A stretch of DNA of 64,000 nt, taken from contig CAKTMF010000006.1 of the NCBI GenBank assembly GCA_934573855.1, forward strand, positions 1 through 64,000, read 5' to 3'. Within the stretch, counting starts at the first letter, position 1. The number at the start of each line of letters is the position of its first letter. Below are positions 1-8,467 of the stretch, piece by piece. The notes under the pieces were generated by a model. That model was not told the origin of the DNA, made no database searches, and worked only from the letters and a program-made list of their open reading frames with translations. Made by a program: the position numbers and the translations under genes. This DNA is from an uncultured Oscillospiraceae bacterium. Lineage in GTDB: Bacteria; Bacillota; Clostridia; Oscillospirales; Oscillospiraceae.

Positions 1-76
1 CTCGGCAAGGGCTTTGAAGCTGCTTGGGCGCATTTCCGCCCGTCAAAACCGTGTGTGTCCTTGTCAACTGATGGTA
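1..76 (+). repeat. MITE-like repeat, copy 1 (partial, cut by window edge)
   Basis: Bases 1-76 match, almost base for base, the reverse complement of 58391-58466, and closely match the right end of the copy at 63651-63927. The terminus ends ...CTTGTCAACTGATGGTA, the inverted-repeat end shared by all three copies. Only one end is in the window. The element stops 14 bp before the Shine-Dalgarno of the next gene, so it sits in that gene's promoter/leader region. No open reading frame of its own is seen. Confidence 0.8.
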
Positions 77-102
77 TTGTACGCAGAAAAGAGGTGACCT
101 CC

Positions 103-1842
103 GTGGAGCTGTTCCGTCAGTACATGCTGACCGCGTCAAAGTATATGCTCATCATACTCTCCCTCGCGATAATCGCGCGGTGCATACGCTCAATGCTCAG
201 CGAGCGGTATGAGCCGGAGGTCTGGGCGTATCTTCGTATCGGGGGCAGGAACATCCCCGTGAACCACTGGGAAAACATCATCGGCCGGTCGTACAGCTCC
301 GACATACGCATACTGGAGGAGAACGTCAGCCGCGTCCACGCCGTCCTCTCGCGCAGCGACAACGGCATGTGGAAGATATACGATATTTTTTCAAAGGGCG
401 GAGTATGGGTAAACGGCGTCAAGGTCGGCGGAAACGGCATAGTCGTCGAGAACAGCGACATTATAAACTTCGCCGGCACCTGCGTGCGCTTCATAAACAT
501 AAACACAGAAAAGCGCAGGAAGCTCGAGTCGTCGCGCACCGGCGCGGGGATAAGCGTCTCCCCCGCTGTGACGCTCGTCGAGCTGACGCTCTTTCAGTGC
601 GTGCTGGTCCTGCAGCACATGATGAGCGCAAAGGCGGAATACCTCGCATCCATCGTCCTCGCCTTCGCGGCGCTCGCGGCGATGCAGTGGGTATGCTTTC
701 TCGCCATGCGGATCATCGACCGGCGCGGCTTTGAGGTCGAGACTCTGGCATTCTATCTCACGTCGCTCGGCATGAGCGTCGCCGCCACCTCCACGCCGGA
801 GGACATGTACAAGCAGATAGTCCTCACCGCCGCCGCGGTGGCGCTGTTTCTGATAAACGGATGGTGGCTCCGCAATCTCAGGCGCACCGCCGCCATGCGC
901 ATACCCGTCGCGGTGCTGGCGCTCATGCTGCTGGCGCTCAACGCCGTTACCAGCGAGGCCGTATTCGGCGCGAAAAACTGGCTGAGCTTCGCGGGGTACT
1001 CTTTTCAGCCCTCAGAGTTCATAAAGGCCGCGTACATCTACGCCGGGGCCTCCACGCTCGACAGGCTCTACCGGCGGCAGAACCTCTTCAGTTTTATCCT
1101 CTTCTCCGGCGCGTGCGTGGCGGGGCTTGCGCTCATCGGCGACTTCGGCACGGCGCTGATATTCTTCGTCTCGTTTCTCGTGATATCCTTCATGCGCTCC
1201 GGCTCCATCGCGACGGTATTTCTGGCCGTCACGGGCGCGGGGATGGCCGGCTTTCTCGCCGTGAGCATAAAGCCGTACATAGCCAGACGCTTCGCCATAT
1301 GGGGTCATGTGTGGGAGGACATCTACGACATGGGCTACCAGCAGTCGCGCGCCATGTCGGCGGCCGCCGCCGGCGGCTTTTTCGGCAAGGGCGCGGGCAG
1401 CGGATGGCTCCATCACATCACCGCTGCCAACACGGACATGGTGTTCGCCATGGTGTGCGAGGAGCTGGGTCTCATCATCGCGATATGCATGGTGCTGGCG
1501 CTGCTGACGCTCGCGATCTTCGCCGTGCGCACCGCCCGCAGCGGACGCTCGGCCTACTGCGCCATCGCGGCCTGCGCCACGGTGAGCATGCTGATGGTGC
1601 AGCTCGCGCTCAACGTATTCGGCTCGGTGGATATACTGCCATTTACGGGCGTTACGTTCCCGTTCGTATCGCGCGGCGGCTCCTCGCTTCTGAGCTGCTG
1701 GATGCTCATGGCGTTCCTGAAGAGCGCCGACAACCGCCGCGGGGCGAGCTTTGCCGTGTCGCCGGTAAAGGAGATACCGGAATACTTCACCGAGGACCAC
1801 CGGCGCTATGAGGAGCCTGAGGAAGAGGAGGAAGCGGATTGA
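103..1842 (+). CDS. FHA-domain/FtsW-RodA-SpoVE fusion (SEDS peptidoglycan polymerase)
   Basis: SEDS-family membrane glycosyltransferase that polymerises lipid II, here preceded by a forkhead-associated domain. A hydrophobic segment lies at about residues 13-25. An FHA domain follows at about 43-135 (GRS near 61-63, SRVHA, DIFSKGGVWVNG). About ten transmembrane segments typical of FtsW/RodA fill residues 155-560, with the conserved GKGAGSG and PFVSRGGSS motifs. The GTG start at 103 is chosen because GAGGTG at 91-96 precedes it; an in-frame GTG at 55 lies inside the repeat. The stop overlaps the next gene, a class B transpeptidase, giving the usual SEDS-PBP pair. Known for the family: FHA domains bind phosphothreonine. 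The inference is control by a Ser/Thr kinase. Confidence 0.9.
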   Translation: MELFRQYMLTASKYMLIILSLAIIARCIRSMLSERYEPEVWAYLRIGGRNIPVNHWENIIGRSYSSDIRILEENVSRVHAVLSRSDNGMWKIYDIFSKGGVWVNGVKVGGNGIVVENSDIINFAGTCVRFININTEKRRKLESSRTGAGISVSPAVTLVELTLFQCVLVLQHMMSAKAEYLASIVLAFAALAAMQWVCFLAMRIIDRRGFEVETLAFYLTSLGMSVAATSTPEDMYKQIVLTAAAVALFLINGWWLRNLRRTAAMRIPVAVLALMLLALNAVTSEAVFGAKNWLSFAGYSFQPSEFIKAAYIYAGASTLDRLYRRQNLFSFILFSGACVAGLALIGDFGTALIFFVSFLVISFMRSGSIATVFLAVTGAGMAGFLAVSIKPYIARRFAIWGHVWEDIYDMGYQQSRAMSAAAAGGFFGKGAGSGWLHHITAANTDMVFAMVCEELGLIIAICMVLALLTLAIFAVRTARSGRSAYCAIAACATVSMLMVQLALNVFGSVDILPFTGVTFPFVSRGGSSLLSCWMLMAFLKSADNRRGASFAVSPVKEIPEYFTEDHRRYEEPEEEEEAD

Positions 1843-3137
1843 AAAAGATCAGCTCAAGGGCGGTATCCGTCCTTCTCATCGCCGCGCTCGTCATCGGCGG
1901 GCTGGGGCTTTTTATCTCGCGCTATCTCACGGACGGGCGCAAATGGGCGCTCTCGTTCGCAAACGCCAACTCCGGCTCCTCCGGCGAGGTGTTCGACCGC
2001 AACGGGGTGACTCTCGCCCGCTTCGACGCGACGCAGAACGCCTTCTCTCCCGACTGGCTGACGCGCATATCCTGCTACCACGTCACCGGCGACTATTGGA
2101 ACCGAACGGGTACGGGCGTACTGACCCGGTTCTGGAACGACATACTCGACTACAGCCCCTTTACCGGAACCACCCATGGGCAGGCGAAGAGCTTTACGCT
2201 AAACATAGATTCAAAGCTGAACATCGCGGCCTTCGAGGCGCTGGGCGCGAACCGCAGGGGCGCGGCGATGGTCGTCAACTACAGAACGGGCGAGCTTTTG
2301 TGCATGGTGTCCTCCCCATCCGTAGACCCCGCCAGTGCGGATGCCGATCCTCCCGACGGGGCGTATTTCAACCGCGGTATCTCCCTCTCCTTCGTCCCCG
2401 GCTCGGTGTTCAAGCTTGTGACCGCCGCCGCCGCGATAGAGACGGTGCCAAACATGTACGACCGCACGTTTTTGTGCGAGGGCGTATATGATATTGCCGG
2501 TGTGGAGATAAACTGCACGGGCGAGCATGGCACGCAGACCTTTGAGGAGGCCATGGCCAATTCCTGCAACTGCGCCTTTGCGCAGATAGCGGTGAAGATA
2601 GGTCACGAGAACATGATAAAATACGTCCGCGACTACGGCTTTCTCGACACGCACAGCATTGACGGCATAGGCACCGTGGCCGGCAGCTACCCTACGGAGT
2701 TTATAGGAGACCCGGAGCTTGCGTGGTCGTGCATAGGCCAGTCCACCGACATGATGTGTCCGTTTTCCATGCTGCGCTTCGTCTCCGCGGTGGCGAACGG
2801 CGGCATGCTCTGCGAGCCGAGGCTCATCCACAGCGAGGACGCGCCGGAGACCGTTCGTCTCGTAAACGCCGACACGGCCGACAAGCTCAGGCAGATGATG
2901 AGCTTCAACGTGAGCTATCACTACGGGCAGGAGAATTTCCCCGGGCTGAGGCTCTGCGCCAAGACAGGCACGGCGGAGCTGGGCGACGGCACCTCCCACG
3001 CGTGGTTCACCGGCTTTCTCGACGACGAGGAACACCCATACGCCTTTGTGGTGCTGGTGGAGCGCGGCGGAGGCGGTCTTAGCGTCGCGGGAGAGGCCGC
3101 GAACAAGATCCTTCAGGCGGCGGTAAAAGAGACATAG
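1839..3137 (+). CDS. Class B penicillin-binding protein (transpeptidase), PbpA-like
   Basis: D,D-transpeptidase that cross-links peptidoglycan made by the upstream SEDS protein. One N-terminal membrane anchor (about 8-27) is followed by a short non-catalytic part and the penicillin-binding domain. The three active-site motifs are visible: S189-V-F-K192, S242-C-N and K375-T-G. At 432 residues it is shorter than FtsI/SpoVD and close in layout to the actinobacterial PbpA type. The start is a TTG whose last two bases form the upstream TGA, with GAGGAGG just before it, so the two genes are translationally coupled. PbpA against FtsI cannot be settled without alignment. Confidence 0.9.
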   Translation: MKKISSRAVSVLLIAALVIGGLGLFISRYLTDGRKWALSFANANSGSSGEVFDRNGVTLARFDATQNAFSPDWLTRISCYHVTGDYWNRTGTGVLTRFWNDILDYSPFTGTTHGQAKSFTLNIDSKLNIAAFEALGANRRGAAMVVNYRTGELLCMVSSPSVDPASADADPPDGAYFNRGISLSFVPGSVFKLVTAAAAIETVPNMYDRTFLCEGVYDIAGVEINCTGEHGTQTFEEAMANSCNCAFAQIAVKIGHENMIKYVRDYGFLDTHSIDGIGTVAGSYPTEFIGDPELAWSCIGQSTDMMCPFSMLRFVSAVANGGMLCEPRLIHSEDAPETVRLVNADTADKLRQMMSFNVSYHYGQENFPGLRLCAKTGTAELGDGTSHAWFTGFLDDEEHPYAFVVLVERGGGGLSVAGEAANKILQAAVKET

Positions 3138-3297
3138 GGAAAATCTGATTAAATCAAGGTGCTCAGATTTGCGGCAGAAATTTTCGCTGGCGAGGAAGAA
3201 AAGTGCAGGAATACTTTGTGTATTTCAAACTTTTCTGACGAAGACCAGCGGGGATTTATGCCGTGAAGATGGGCGCGGGGATTTATTCAGAGGTTCC
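3138..3297. repeat. 160-bp imperfect palindrome (large stem-loop)
   Basis: The left arm (GGAAAATCTGATTAAATC..., from 3138) pairs imperfectly with the right arm (...GGGATTTATTCAGAGGTTCC, to 3297). The centre is at about 3217 in AATACTTTGTGTATT. Internal pairing continues through the AGAAAAGT/ACTTTTCT and CGCTGG/CCAGCG blocks. The element fills the whole gap between the transpeptidase stop and the ABC-F gene and ends 11 bp before that gene's AAGGAG. A short ORF across it is only a by-product. The apex 15-mer recurs at 63839-63853 inside MITE copy 3, so it may belong to a dispersed palindromic repeat family. A leader structure of the ABC-F gene is the alternative. Confidence 0.7.
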
Positions 3298-3319
3298 TTA
3301 GCACACCAAGGAGCATACG

Positions 3320-5185
3320 ATGATAGACATAGCGGTAAACCAACTTGTAAAATCCTTTGAAATAGGGAAAAACGTACTTGACGGGCTGAGCTTTACGGTC
3401 AACTCCGGCGAGCGCGTGGGCATACTCGGCCATAACGGCTGCGGCAAGACCACGCTTTTCCGCATACTCACGGGCGCGCTCGGCTATGACGAGGGCGAGG
3501 TGATGACCGCGCCGGGCAAGCGTATCGGCCTCATCTCCCAGATACCCGTCTACCCCGACGGCTGGACGACCGAGGACGTCCTGCGCCACGCCCACCGGGA
3601 GCTGTACCGCATAAGCGCGCGTATCGACGAGCTTGCGGGGAAAATGGAGCATGACCAGTCCCCCGCCCTTCTCGCGGAGTACGACAGGCTTCAGGACGAC
3701 TTCCGGCGGCTCGGCGGCTACGACATGGAGACCGACATGAACCGCGTCGCAAACGGCCTCGACATCCCGGCCGCCATGCGCGAGCAGCCCTTTGACAGCC
3801 TCTCCGGCGGGGAAAAGACCCGCGTCAATCTCGCCCGCCTCATACTCGAAAATACGGACATCCTCCTGCTCGACGAGCCGACCAACCATCTCGACCTGCA
3901 CGCGACGGAATGGCTCGAGGATTATCTCCTGCGCTTTAAGGGGACGGTGCTGGCCATCAGCCACGACCGCTTCTTTCTCGACAGAGTGGTCGAGCGCTGT
4001 ATCGAGATAAGTGAGGGCAAGGCGGAGTTCTACAGCGGAAACTACAGCTTCTACGTTCAGGAGCGGCAGCACCGCTTTGAGGAAAAGCTGAAAAAATACG
4101 AAAAGGATCAGGCCAAGATAGAGCAGCTCACCCGCGCGGCGGAGCAAATGCACCTCTGGGCGTTCATGGGCAACGACAAGCTCCACAAGCGCGCCTTCTC
4201 CATGGAAAAGCGCATTGAGCGCCTCTCACACACCGAAAAGCCGTCTGAGCAGAAAAAGCTCAGCGTAAAATTCCGGCAGCGGGAGTTCAGCGGCGACGAG
4301 GTGCTTGTCATTGATGACGTATCGAAGTCCTTCGGAGACAGGAGGCTTTTCTCCGGTCTTGAGATGACCGTCACCGGCGGGGAGCGTATCGCCCTCATCG
4401 GCGATAACGGCACGGGAAAATCCACGCTCGTAAAGCTCATCATGGGCGAGGAGACGCCGGACAGCGGATATCTCTACCGCGGCCCCGCCGTGCGCACGGC
4501 GTATCTGCCGCAGATAGTCTCCTTCTCCTCCGACAGCCGCAGCGCGCTGGATACCATGCTCTACGACTGCAAGTGCCAGCCGCAGGATGCCCGTGACCGG
4601 CTGGGCGCCTTCGGCTTTCGCGGCGAGGACGTGATGACTCCCGTCGGCGCGCTCTCCGGCGGCGAGCGCAGCCGCCTCAAGCTCTGCATGCTGATGGGCA
4701 GCGACATAAACTTTCTCATACTCGACGAGCCGACCAACCATCTCGACATAGCGAGCCGCGAATGGATGGAGGACGCGCTCTCGGACTACACGGAGACGCT
4801 GCTGTTCGTCTCCCACGACAGATATTTTATCGAAAAATTCGCGACCCGCGTCTGGGCGCTCGCGGACGGCATGATAACCGATTTTCGCGGCAGCTACACG
4901 GAATACTGCCGCTGGAAGGAGCGTCAGGCCGTATACGAACAGGCCGAAAAGGCCGCCCAGCGCGAGAAGAAGGGCAAGCCGCTGAAGGCGCAGAACAACG
5001 ACAGAGCCATCGCGAAGCTCGAGCGCGAGATAGAAAAGCTGGAGGAAAAGCTCGCCGAGCTTGACAGTCTCTGCGCGGAATATTCCAGCGACTATCAGAA
5101 GCTCATGGAGCTTGACGGGCAGAAGGCTGAGCTGAACGAGGCGCTTTTGCCCATGTATGAAAGGTGGGAAGAACTCAACTCATGA
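3320..5185 (+). CDS. ABC-F family ATPase (ribosome-associated)
   Basis: Soluble tandem ABC ATPase without membrane segments; ABC-F proteins act on the ribosomal E site as translation factors or antibiotic-protection factors. Two complete nucleotide-binding domains are seen. NBD1 has Walker A GHNGCGKTT (37-45) and signature LSGGEKTR; NBD2 has GDNGTGKST and LSGGERSR. Both carry the LILDEPTNHLD or LLLDEPTNHLD Walker B. A charged linker lies between them (about 235-300), and a lysine/glutamate-rich coiled coil forms the C-terminus (about 535-621), as in the YdiF/Uup group. AAGGAG at 3308-3313 supports the ATG start. Resistance function cannot be read from the sequence. The stop overlaps the next start (ATGA). 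Confidence 0.9.
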   Translation: MIDIAVNQLVKSFEIGKNVLDGLSFTVNSGERVGILGHNGCGKTTLFRILTGALGYDEGEVMTAPGKRIGLISQIPVYPDGWTTEDVLRHAHRELYRISARIDELAGKMEHDQSPALLAEYDRLQDDFRRLGGYDMETDMNRVANGLDIPAAMREQPFDSLSGGEKTRVNLARLILENTDILLLDEPTNHLDLHATEWLEDYLLRFKGTVLAISHDRFFLDRVVERCIEISEGKAEFYSGNYSFYVQERQHRFEEKLKKYEKDQAKIEQLTRAAEQMHLWAFMGNDKLHKRAFSMEKRIERLSHTEKPSEQKKLSVKFRQREFSGDEVLVIDDVSKSFGDRRLFSGLEMTVTGGERIALIGDNGTGKSTLVKLIMGEETPDSGYLYRGPAVRTAYLPQIVSFSSDSRSALDTMLYDCKCQPQDARDRLGAFGFRGEDVMTPVGALSGGERSRLKLCMLMGSDINFLILDEPTNHLDIASREWMEDALSDYTETLLFVSHDRYFIEKFATRVWALADGMITDFRGSYTEYCRWKERQAVYEQAEKAAQREKKGKPLKAQNNDRAIAKLEREIEKLEEKLAELDSLCAEYSSDYQKLMELDGQKAELNEALLPMYERWEELNS

Positions 5186-5919
5186 AAAAACTCAAAAGCA
5201 TACCCGGCTGGGGGAAGCTCTGCGCCGTGCTGGGCGTCATCGCTTTCTTCTTCCGCTTCACGCTCAGGGGCTATGCCTACCTCGCCTACGCGCTGGTATT
5301 CATCGCGGCGCTCATTATCGCGTATCACTGCGTGGGCACGGTGCTGTGGCGCGTTATCGTCATATTGGTGTGCATAGGCTTCGCGTATTTCTGCTTTGTC
5401 GAGAGCCTCATAATAGGCGCGGCAAGGACCGACCCTGAGCCGGGGCGCAAATATCTCATCGTCCTCGGCGCCGCCGTTTACGGCGACGTTCCCTCCCTCT
5501 CCCTGCAGAACCGGCTGGACGGGGCAATGGACTATCTTTTTGAATATCCCGACAGCATCGCCATCGTCAGCGGCGGTCAGGGCAAGGGCGAGAGTATCAC
5601 CGAGGCGCAGTGCATGCGCGACTATCTGGTGGAGCATGGCTTTGACGAGAGCCGCATACTCATGGAGGACAAGTCGACCTCGACGCTTGAAAACCTCCGC
5701 TTTTCCTTCGACGTGATCCGCGGGCGCGGAGACGAGCCTGACGGGAACGTCGCCATAGTCTCCAGCTCCTATCACCTCTACAGGGCGAAGCAGATGGCGA
5801 AAGATCTCGGCGTGGAGGCCGCGGGCGTGGCGGGCTACCCCGGATACCCGCTGGTCATGCTGAATTTCTTCATACGCGAGGCCTTCGGCGTGACGCACCT
5901 GTGGGTGTTCGGGAACTGA
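5182..5919 (+). CDS. DUF218/YdcF-SanA family membrane protein
   Basis: Protein of the DUF218 (SanA/ElyC/YdcF) family, linked in other bacteria to the cell envelope; no reaction is established. The N-terminus has three to four hydrophobic segments (about 15-85). A Rossmann-like DUF218 domain follows, with the conserved LIVLGAAV start, an SGGQG loop, the SITEAQCM helix, and the typical SSSYHLYRAK near the C-terminus. The ATG at 5182 overlaps the ABC-F stop (ATGA), so the pair is probably one transcript. An upstream in-frame GTG at 5164 lies inside the ABC-F gene and is less likely because AGGTGGGA precedes the ATG. A strong terminator follows. Confidence 0.85.
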   Translation: MKKLKSIPGWGKLCAVLGVIAFFFRFTLRGYAYLAYALVFIAALIIAYHCVGTVLWRVIVILVCIGFAYFCFVESLIIGAARTDPEPGRKYLIVLGAAVYGDVPSLSLQNRLDGAMDYLFEYPDSIAIVSGGQGKGESITEAQCMRDYLVEHGFDESRILMEDKSTSTLENLRFSFDVIRGRGDEPDGNVAIVSSSYHLYRAKQMAKDLGVEAAGVAGYPGYPLVMLNFFIREAFGVTHLWVFGN

Positions 5920-5949
5920 GCCGCACTCACGCGGAAAAATTCATATAAA

Positions 5950-5976
5950 CGGGCGGTCAGGTACCGCCCGTTTTTT
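5950..5976 (+). terminator. Rho-independent terminator
   Basis: CGGGCGGT-caggt-ACCGCCCG hairpin followed by six T. It ends the ABC-F/DUF218 unit. Confidence 0.9.
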
Positions 5977-6123
5977 GCGTCCAAGAGCCTTTATGCCGCT
6001 TTTGCGCGGGTGGCGATTGTGCAAAATACACTAATTTTATAGCTATATTTTTACTTTTCAAACCCAAAAATAAATGTTATTATTTATATACAATTATATC
6101 AAAATTGTTATAGGGATGAGGAC

Positions 6124-7278
6124 ATGAAAAATAAGCTCATTTTCCCGCTCGCGCTTGCCGGGATACTTGCCGCCGCACTGACGGCTCTTGCTTTGGTCAT
6201 AGGTCTCATCTACACTCTCAGGACGGACAGGGCCGAGATAACATATAACGGCGGCTGCATATACATCGGCATTCAGCACGAATACAATCCGCTGAAGCTG
6301 AAAAACTCGCCGGAAACCCTTCGTGGCTTCCAAAGCATATACGACGCGCTGGAGGCTTTGCCCTTTGACTACTATGAAATATACCACCAGCCGCTGGACT
6401 GCTCAGCCTCCGAGGGGATGTTTTTCGGTCTTTATTCGGCGGAAGCGTCAAGGACAAGCGAATGGGCCGACAGCGTCCAGATAAGCCGGAACGTTCAGGA
6501 GGATTTTTCGCTGAATGTCACGCAGGGACGCTCTCTTGACGATAGCGACTTTCAGCACGGGAGAGCGCAGGCCGTGCCGGTGCTGATGGGATATGATTAC
6601 TCCGGGATATACGGGGTCGGCGAGCGGTTCAGCGCGAAGTATCTGTTCGACGAGTTCACGTTTGAAATAGTCGGGTTTTTGGATAAGGGCTGCGCGATCT
6701 CGACGTCGGCGCTGTATATCCCGCTGGACAACGTGGTCGTGCTGCCGAGCCTTGCCTTCATCGACCCGCCGCAAAGCACCCGCGAATATACCACGCAGAA
6801 GATACATCTCGCCAATAAGACGAGCGGAAAGCTCAAGGTGCGCACTGGGGATTTCGGCGAAGCATACGGCGAGGTGCAGGAGATCGTTTCGGAGTCGGCG
6901 GTCGGAAGCTATTCCGTCTCCGCCTCTTCTCTCAGATATATTTTGAAAGAGGACGGGACGGATCTCGGCATTATCCTCGCGCTGGCCGCAGGGGTGCATT
7001 TGACCGGCGCGGCAGGCGCGTATCTGCTCGGCAGGAGGTGGCACAGCCCGTCTCCGAGGAGGCGGTATATCGTCTGCGGCGCGATAGCCGCGGCTGCGCT
7101 TTTCGCCTCGTCCGCGCTTGCCGAAGCGCCGCTCGCCTGCCTTGGGCTGACCGGGCAGCTGGTTCTGCCATACCTTGCCTGCGCGGCAGCGGCGTGGGGA
7201 GTGATACTGTGCTTTTCCGCGCGGCGCGAACCCGTTGACGACGCGCGGGAGCGCGCCGAATGCAAAGGGCTGACATAA
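6124..7278 (+). CDS. FtsX/MacB-like permease protein of unusual topology
   Basis: Membrane protein with one N-terminal transmembrane segment (about 10-30) and a large external domain (about 31-275). Three to four transmembrane segments follow in the last 110 residues. The external part has features of MacB/FtsX periplasmic domains: RSLDDSDF, a VPVLMGYDYS stretch, a GERF...F(E)IVGFLDKG strand pattern, and ALYIPLDN. No ABC ATPase is adjacent, so a partner elsewhere, or none, is implied. The ATG is preceded by GGGATGAGG. The gene stands alone between two terminators, behind an AT-rich 140-bp region. Call at family level only. Confidence 0.6.
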   Translation: MKNKLIFPLALAGILAAALTALALVIGLIYTLRTDRAEITYNGGCIYIGIQHEYNPLKLKNSPETLRGFQSIYDALEALPFDYYEIYHQPLDCSASEGMFFGLYSAEASRTSEWADSVQISRNVQEDFSLNVTQGRSLDDSDFQHGRAQAVPVLMGYDYSGIYGVGERFSAKYLFDEFTFEIVGFLDKGCAISTSALYIPLDNVVVLPSLAFIDPPQSTREYTTQKIHLANKTSGKLKVRTGDFGEAYGEVQEIVSESAVGSYSVSASSLRYILKEDGTDLGIILALAAGVHLTGAAGAYLLGRRWHSPSPRRRYIVCGAIAAAALFASSALAEAPLACLGLTGQLVLPYLACAAAAWGVILCFSARREPVDDARERAECKGLT

Positions 7279-7337
7279 AGCCTCATGCATGAGCGCCGCC
7301 CCGCGAAAATGTGCAAATACCGGTGCAGCATAACAAA

Positions 7338-7370
7338 GCACCCGCATACGTCATGTATGCGGGTGCCTTT
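7338..7370. terminator. Bidirectional terminator
   Basis: GCACCCGCATAC-gtcat-GTATGCGGGTGC hairpin with a T run on the plus strand. It lies between the convergent FtsX-like gene and greA. Confidence 0.85.
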
Positions 7371-7382
7371 TGATATTCATCA

Positions 7383-7883
7383 TCAGTATCTCATCAGCGG
7401 CGCGGAGCCGTCGTCCTCGCTCTTTGTGATGGAGCGTATCTCGGCCCTGTAGCTGTAGCTTTCGTTCACCTGCACGGTGAAGCTGTCGCCCACCTTCTTG
7501 CCAAGCACCTGCTTGCCGAAGGGAGATTCCTTGCTGATGAGGCCGTGCATGGGGTCGCAGCGGACGGTGGTGACGACCTGAATGATCTCCGTCTCGTCGT
7601 CCTCGGACATGTATATCTCGACCCTGTCGAAAAGTCCGACCTCGTCCTCGGCGGCCCGGTCGTCAAATACCCTCGCGGTCTTTATCATGCCCTCAAGGTA
7701 TCTCTGGCGGCTGCGGTTCTTGTTCTGCGCCTGCTTCGCGGCCTTGTACTCGAAGTTCTCGCTCAGGTCGCCGAAAGCGCGGGTGCGCTTTACCTCCTCG
7801 AGTATCGCGGGCATATCCCGGCGGAGCTGCTCAAGCTCCTCTCTCATCATTCTGATGTCTTCTCTTGTAAGTTCGTCGCGCAT
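7383..7883 (-). CDS. greA: Transcription elongation factor GreA/GreB family
   Basis: Binds RNA polymerase through the secondary channel and stimulates cleavage of backtracked transcripts. The N-terminal coiled coil (about 1-75) carries the DLSENFEYKAAKQAQ tip region. The C-terminal FKBP-like domain holds the LISKESPFGKQVLGKKVGD signature. The length of 166 residues fits GreA. The ATG at 7883 is preceded on the minus strand by GGTAGGATC. The gene lies 9 bp downstream of an unknown gene and is probably co-transcribed with it. Confidence 0.93.
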   Translation of the reverse strand: MRDELTREDIRMMREELEQLRRDMPAILEEVKRTRAFGDLSENFEYKAAKQAQNKNRSRQRYLEGMIKTARVFDDRAAEDEVGLFDRVEIYMSEDDETEIIQVVTTVRCDPMHGLISKESPFGKQVLGKKVGDSFTVQVNESYSYRAEIRSITKSEDDGSAPLMRY

Positions 7884-7892
7884 GATCCTACC

Positions 7893-8300
7893 TCATATGT
7901 CGATGTTGATGGTGCTGAGACCGTTTTTGTCAAATTCGTCCAGATATTCGTCCATCCGGGCGGTAAGCTCGGTATAGTCCGCAGGGTCGCTGTCCTCAAG
8001 GCCGAGGTCGCGCCGCGCAAGTTCCTCGGCGAGGATGTCGTAGAACACCGCGTCCTCATAGTCTGCTATCGCCTCGTGTATGCCGCCGTCCTCGTAGGCC
8101 CTCGACGGGAAGATATGTCCGTGCCAGCTTTCGACCAGCGTGCGCATGCCGTGTGCCGGACACTGCGCGAAGAGCTTCTCCTGCAGAAGATCATAGTCCT
8201 CGAATCTGTCGTTCCCGCGGGCGGAGTTGAGTATCCAGTTCCCGATATATACCATATCCAGCAGCCGCCGAAATTCCTTTTCGCTCAGCTCAATATTCAT
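7893..8300 (-). CDS. Hypothetical protein, 135 aa
   Basis: Not recognised as a named family. The protein is soluble and acidic, without membrane segments or Cys motifs. It has a predicted helical make-up, a run EDAVFYDILAEELARRDLG, and an acidic C-terminus ending STINIDI. The ATG at 8300 has a clear GGGAGG Shine-Dalgarno, and a TATAAT box (minus strand, 8345-8350) lies about 45 bp upstream. The 9-bp gap to greA suggests one operon. Similar helical proteins appear beside greA in other Clostridia, but I cannot confirm this here. Confidence 0.6.
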   Translation of the reverse strand: MNIELSEKEFRRLLDMVYIGNWILNSARGNDRFEDYDLLQEKLFAQCPAHGMRTLVESWHGHIFPSRAYEDGGIHEAIADYEDAVFYDILAEELARRDLGLEDSDPADYTELTARMDEYLDEFDKNGLSTINIDI

Positions 8301-8397
8301 ACCTGTCGCCTCCCTGATACGGGTAATAGCTTTCCCCTGTACTCATTATAGCACACTGCCTGTTTTAATTCCACATATTTGCCGCAACAAATTTTGC

Positions 8398-8426
8398 TTG
8401 TAATATACGGCGATATGCGATATATT
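8398..8426 (+). promoter_or_regulatory. Promoter of murI-DUF1934
   Basis: TTGTAA, a 17-bp spacer and TATATT, about 42 bp before the murI start. It is divergent from the TATAAT box of the unknown gene-greA unit. Confidence 0.6.
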
Positions 8427-8467
8427 AAGTTGTCAATTCGGCAGTGTGAACGGTTAAGGAGCTTTTG

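Noticed and set aside
3169..3360. Small 63-codon frame before the ABC-F gene
   Set aside because: Lies within the imperfect palindrome, has no Shine-Dalgarno and overlaps the ABC-F start.
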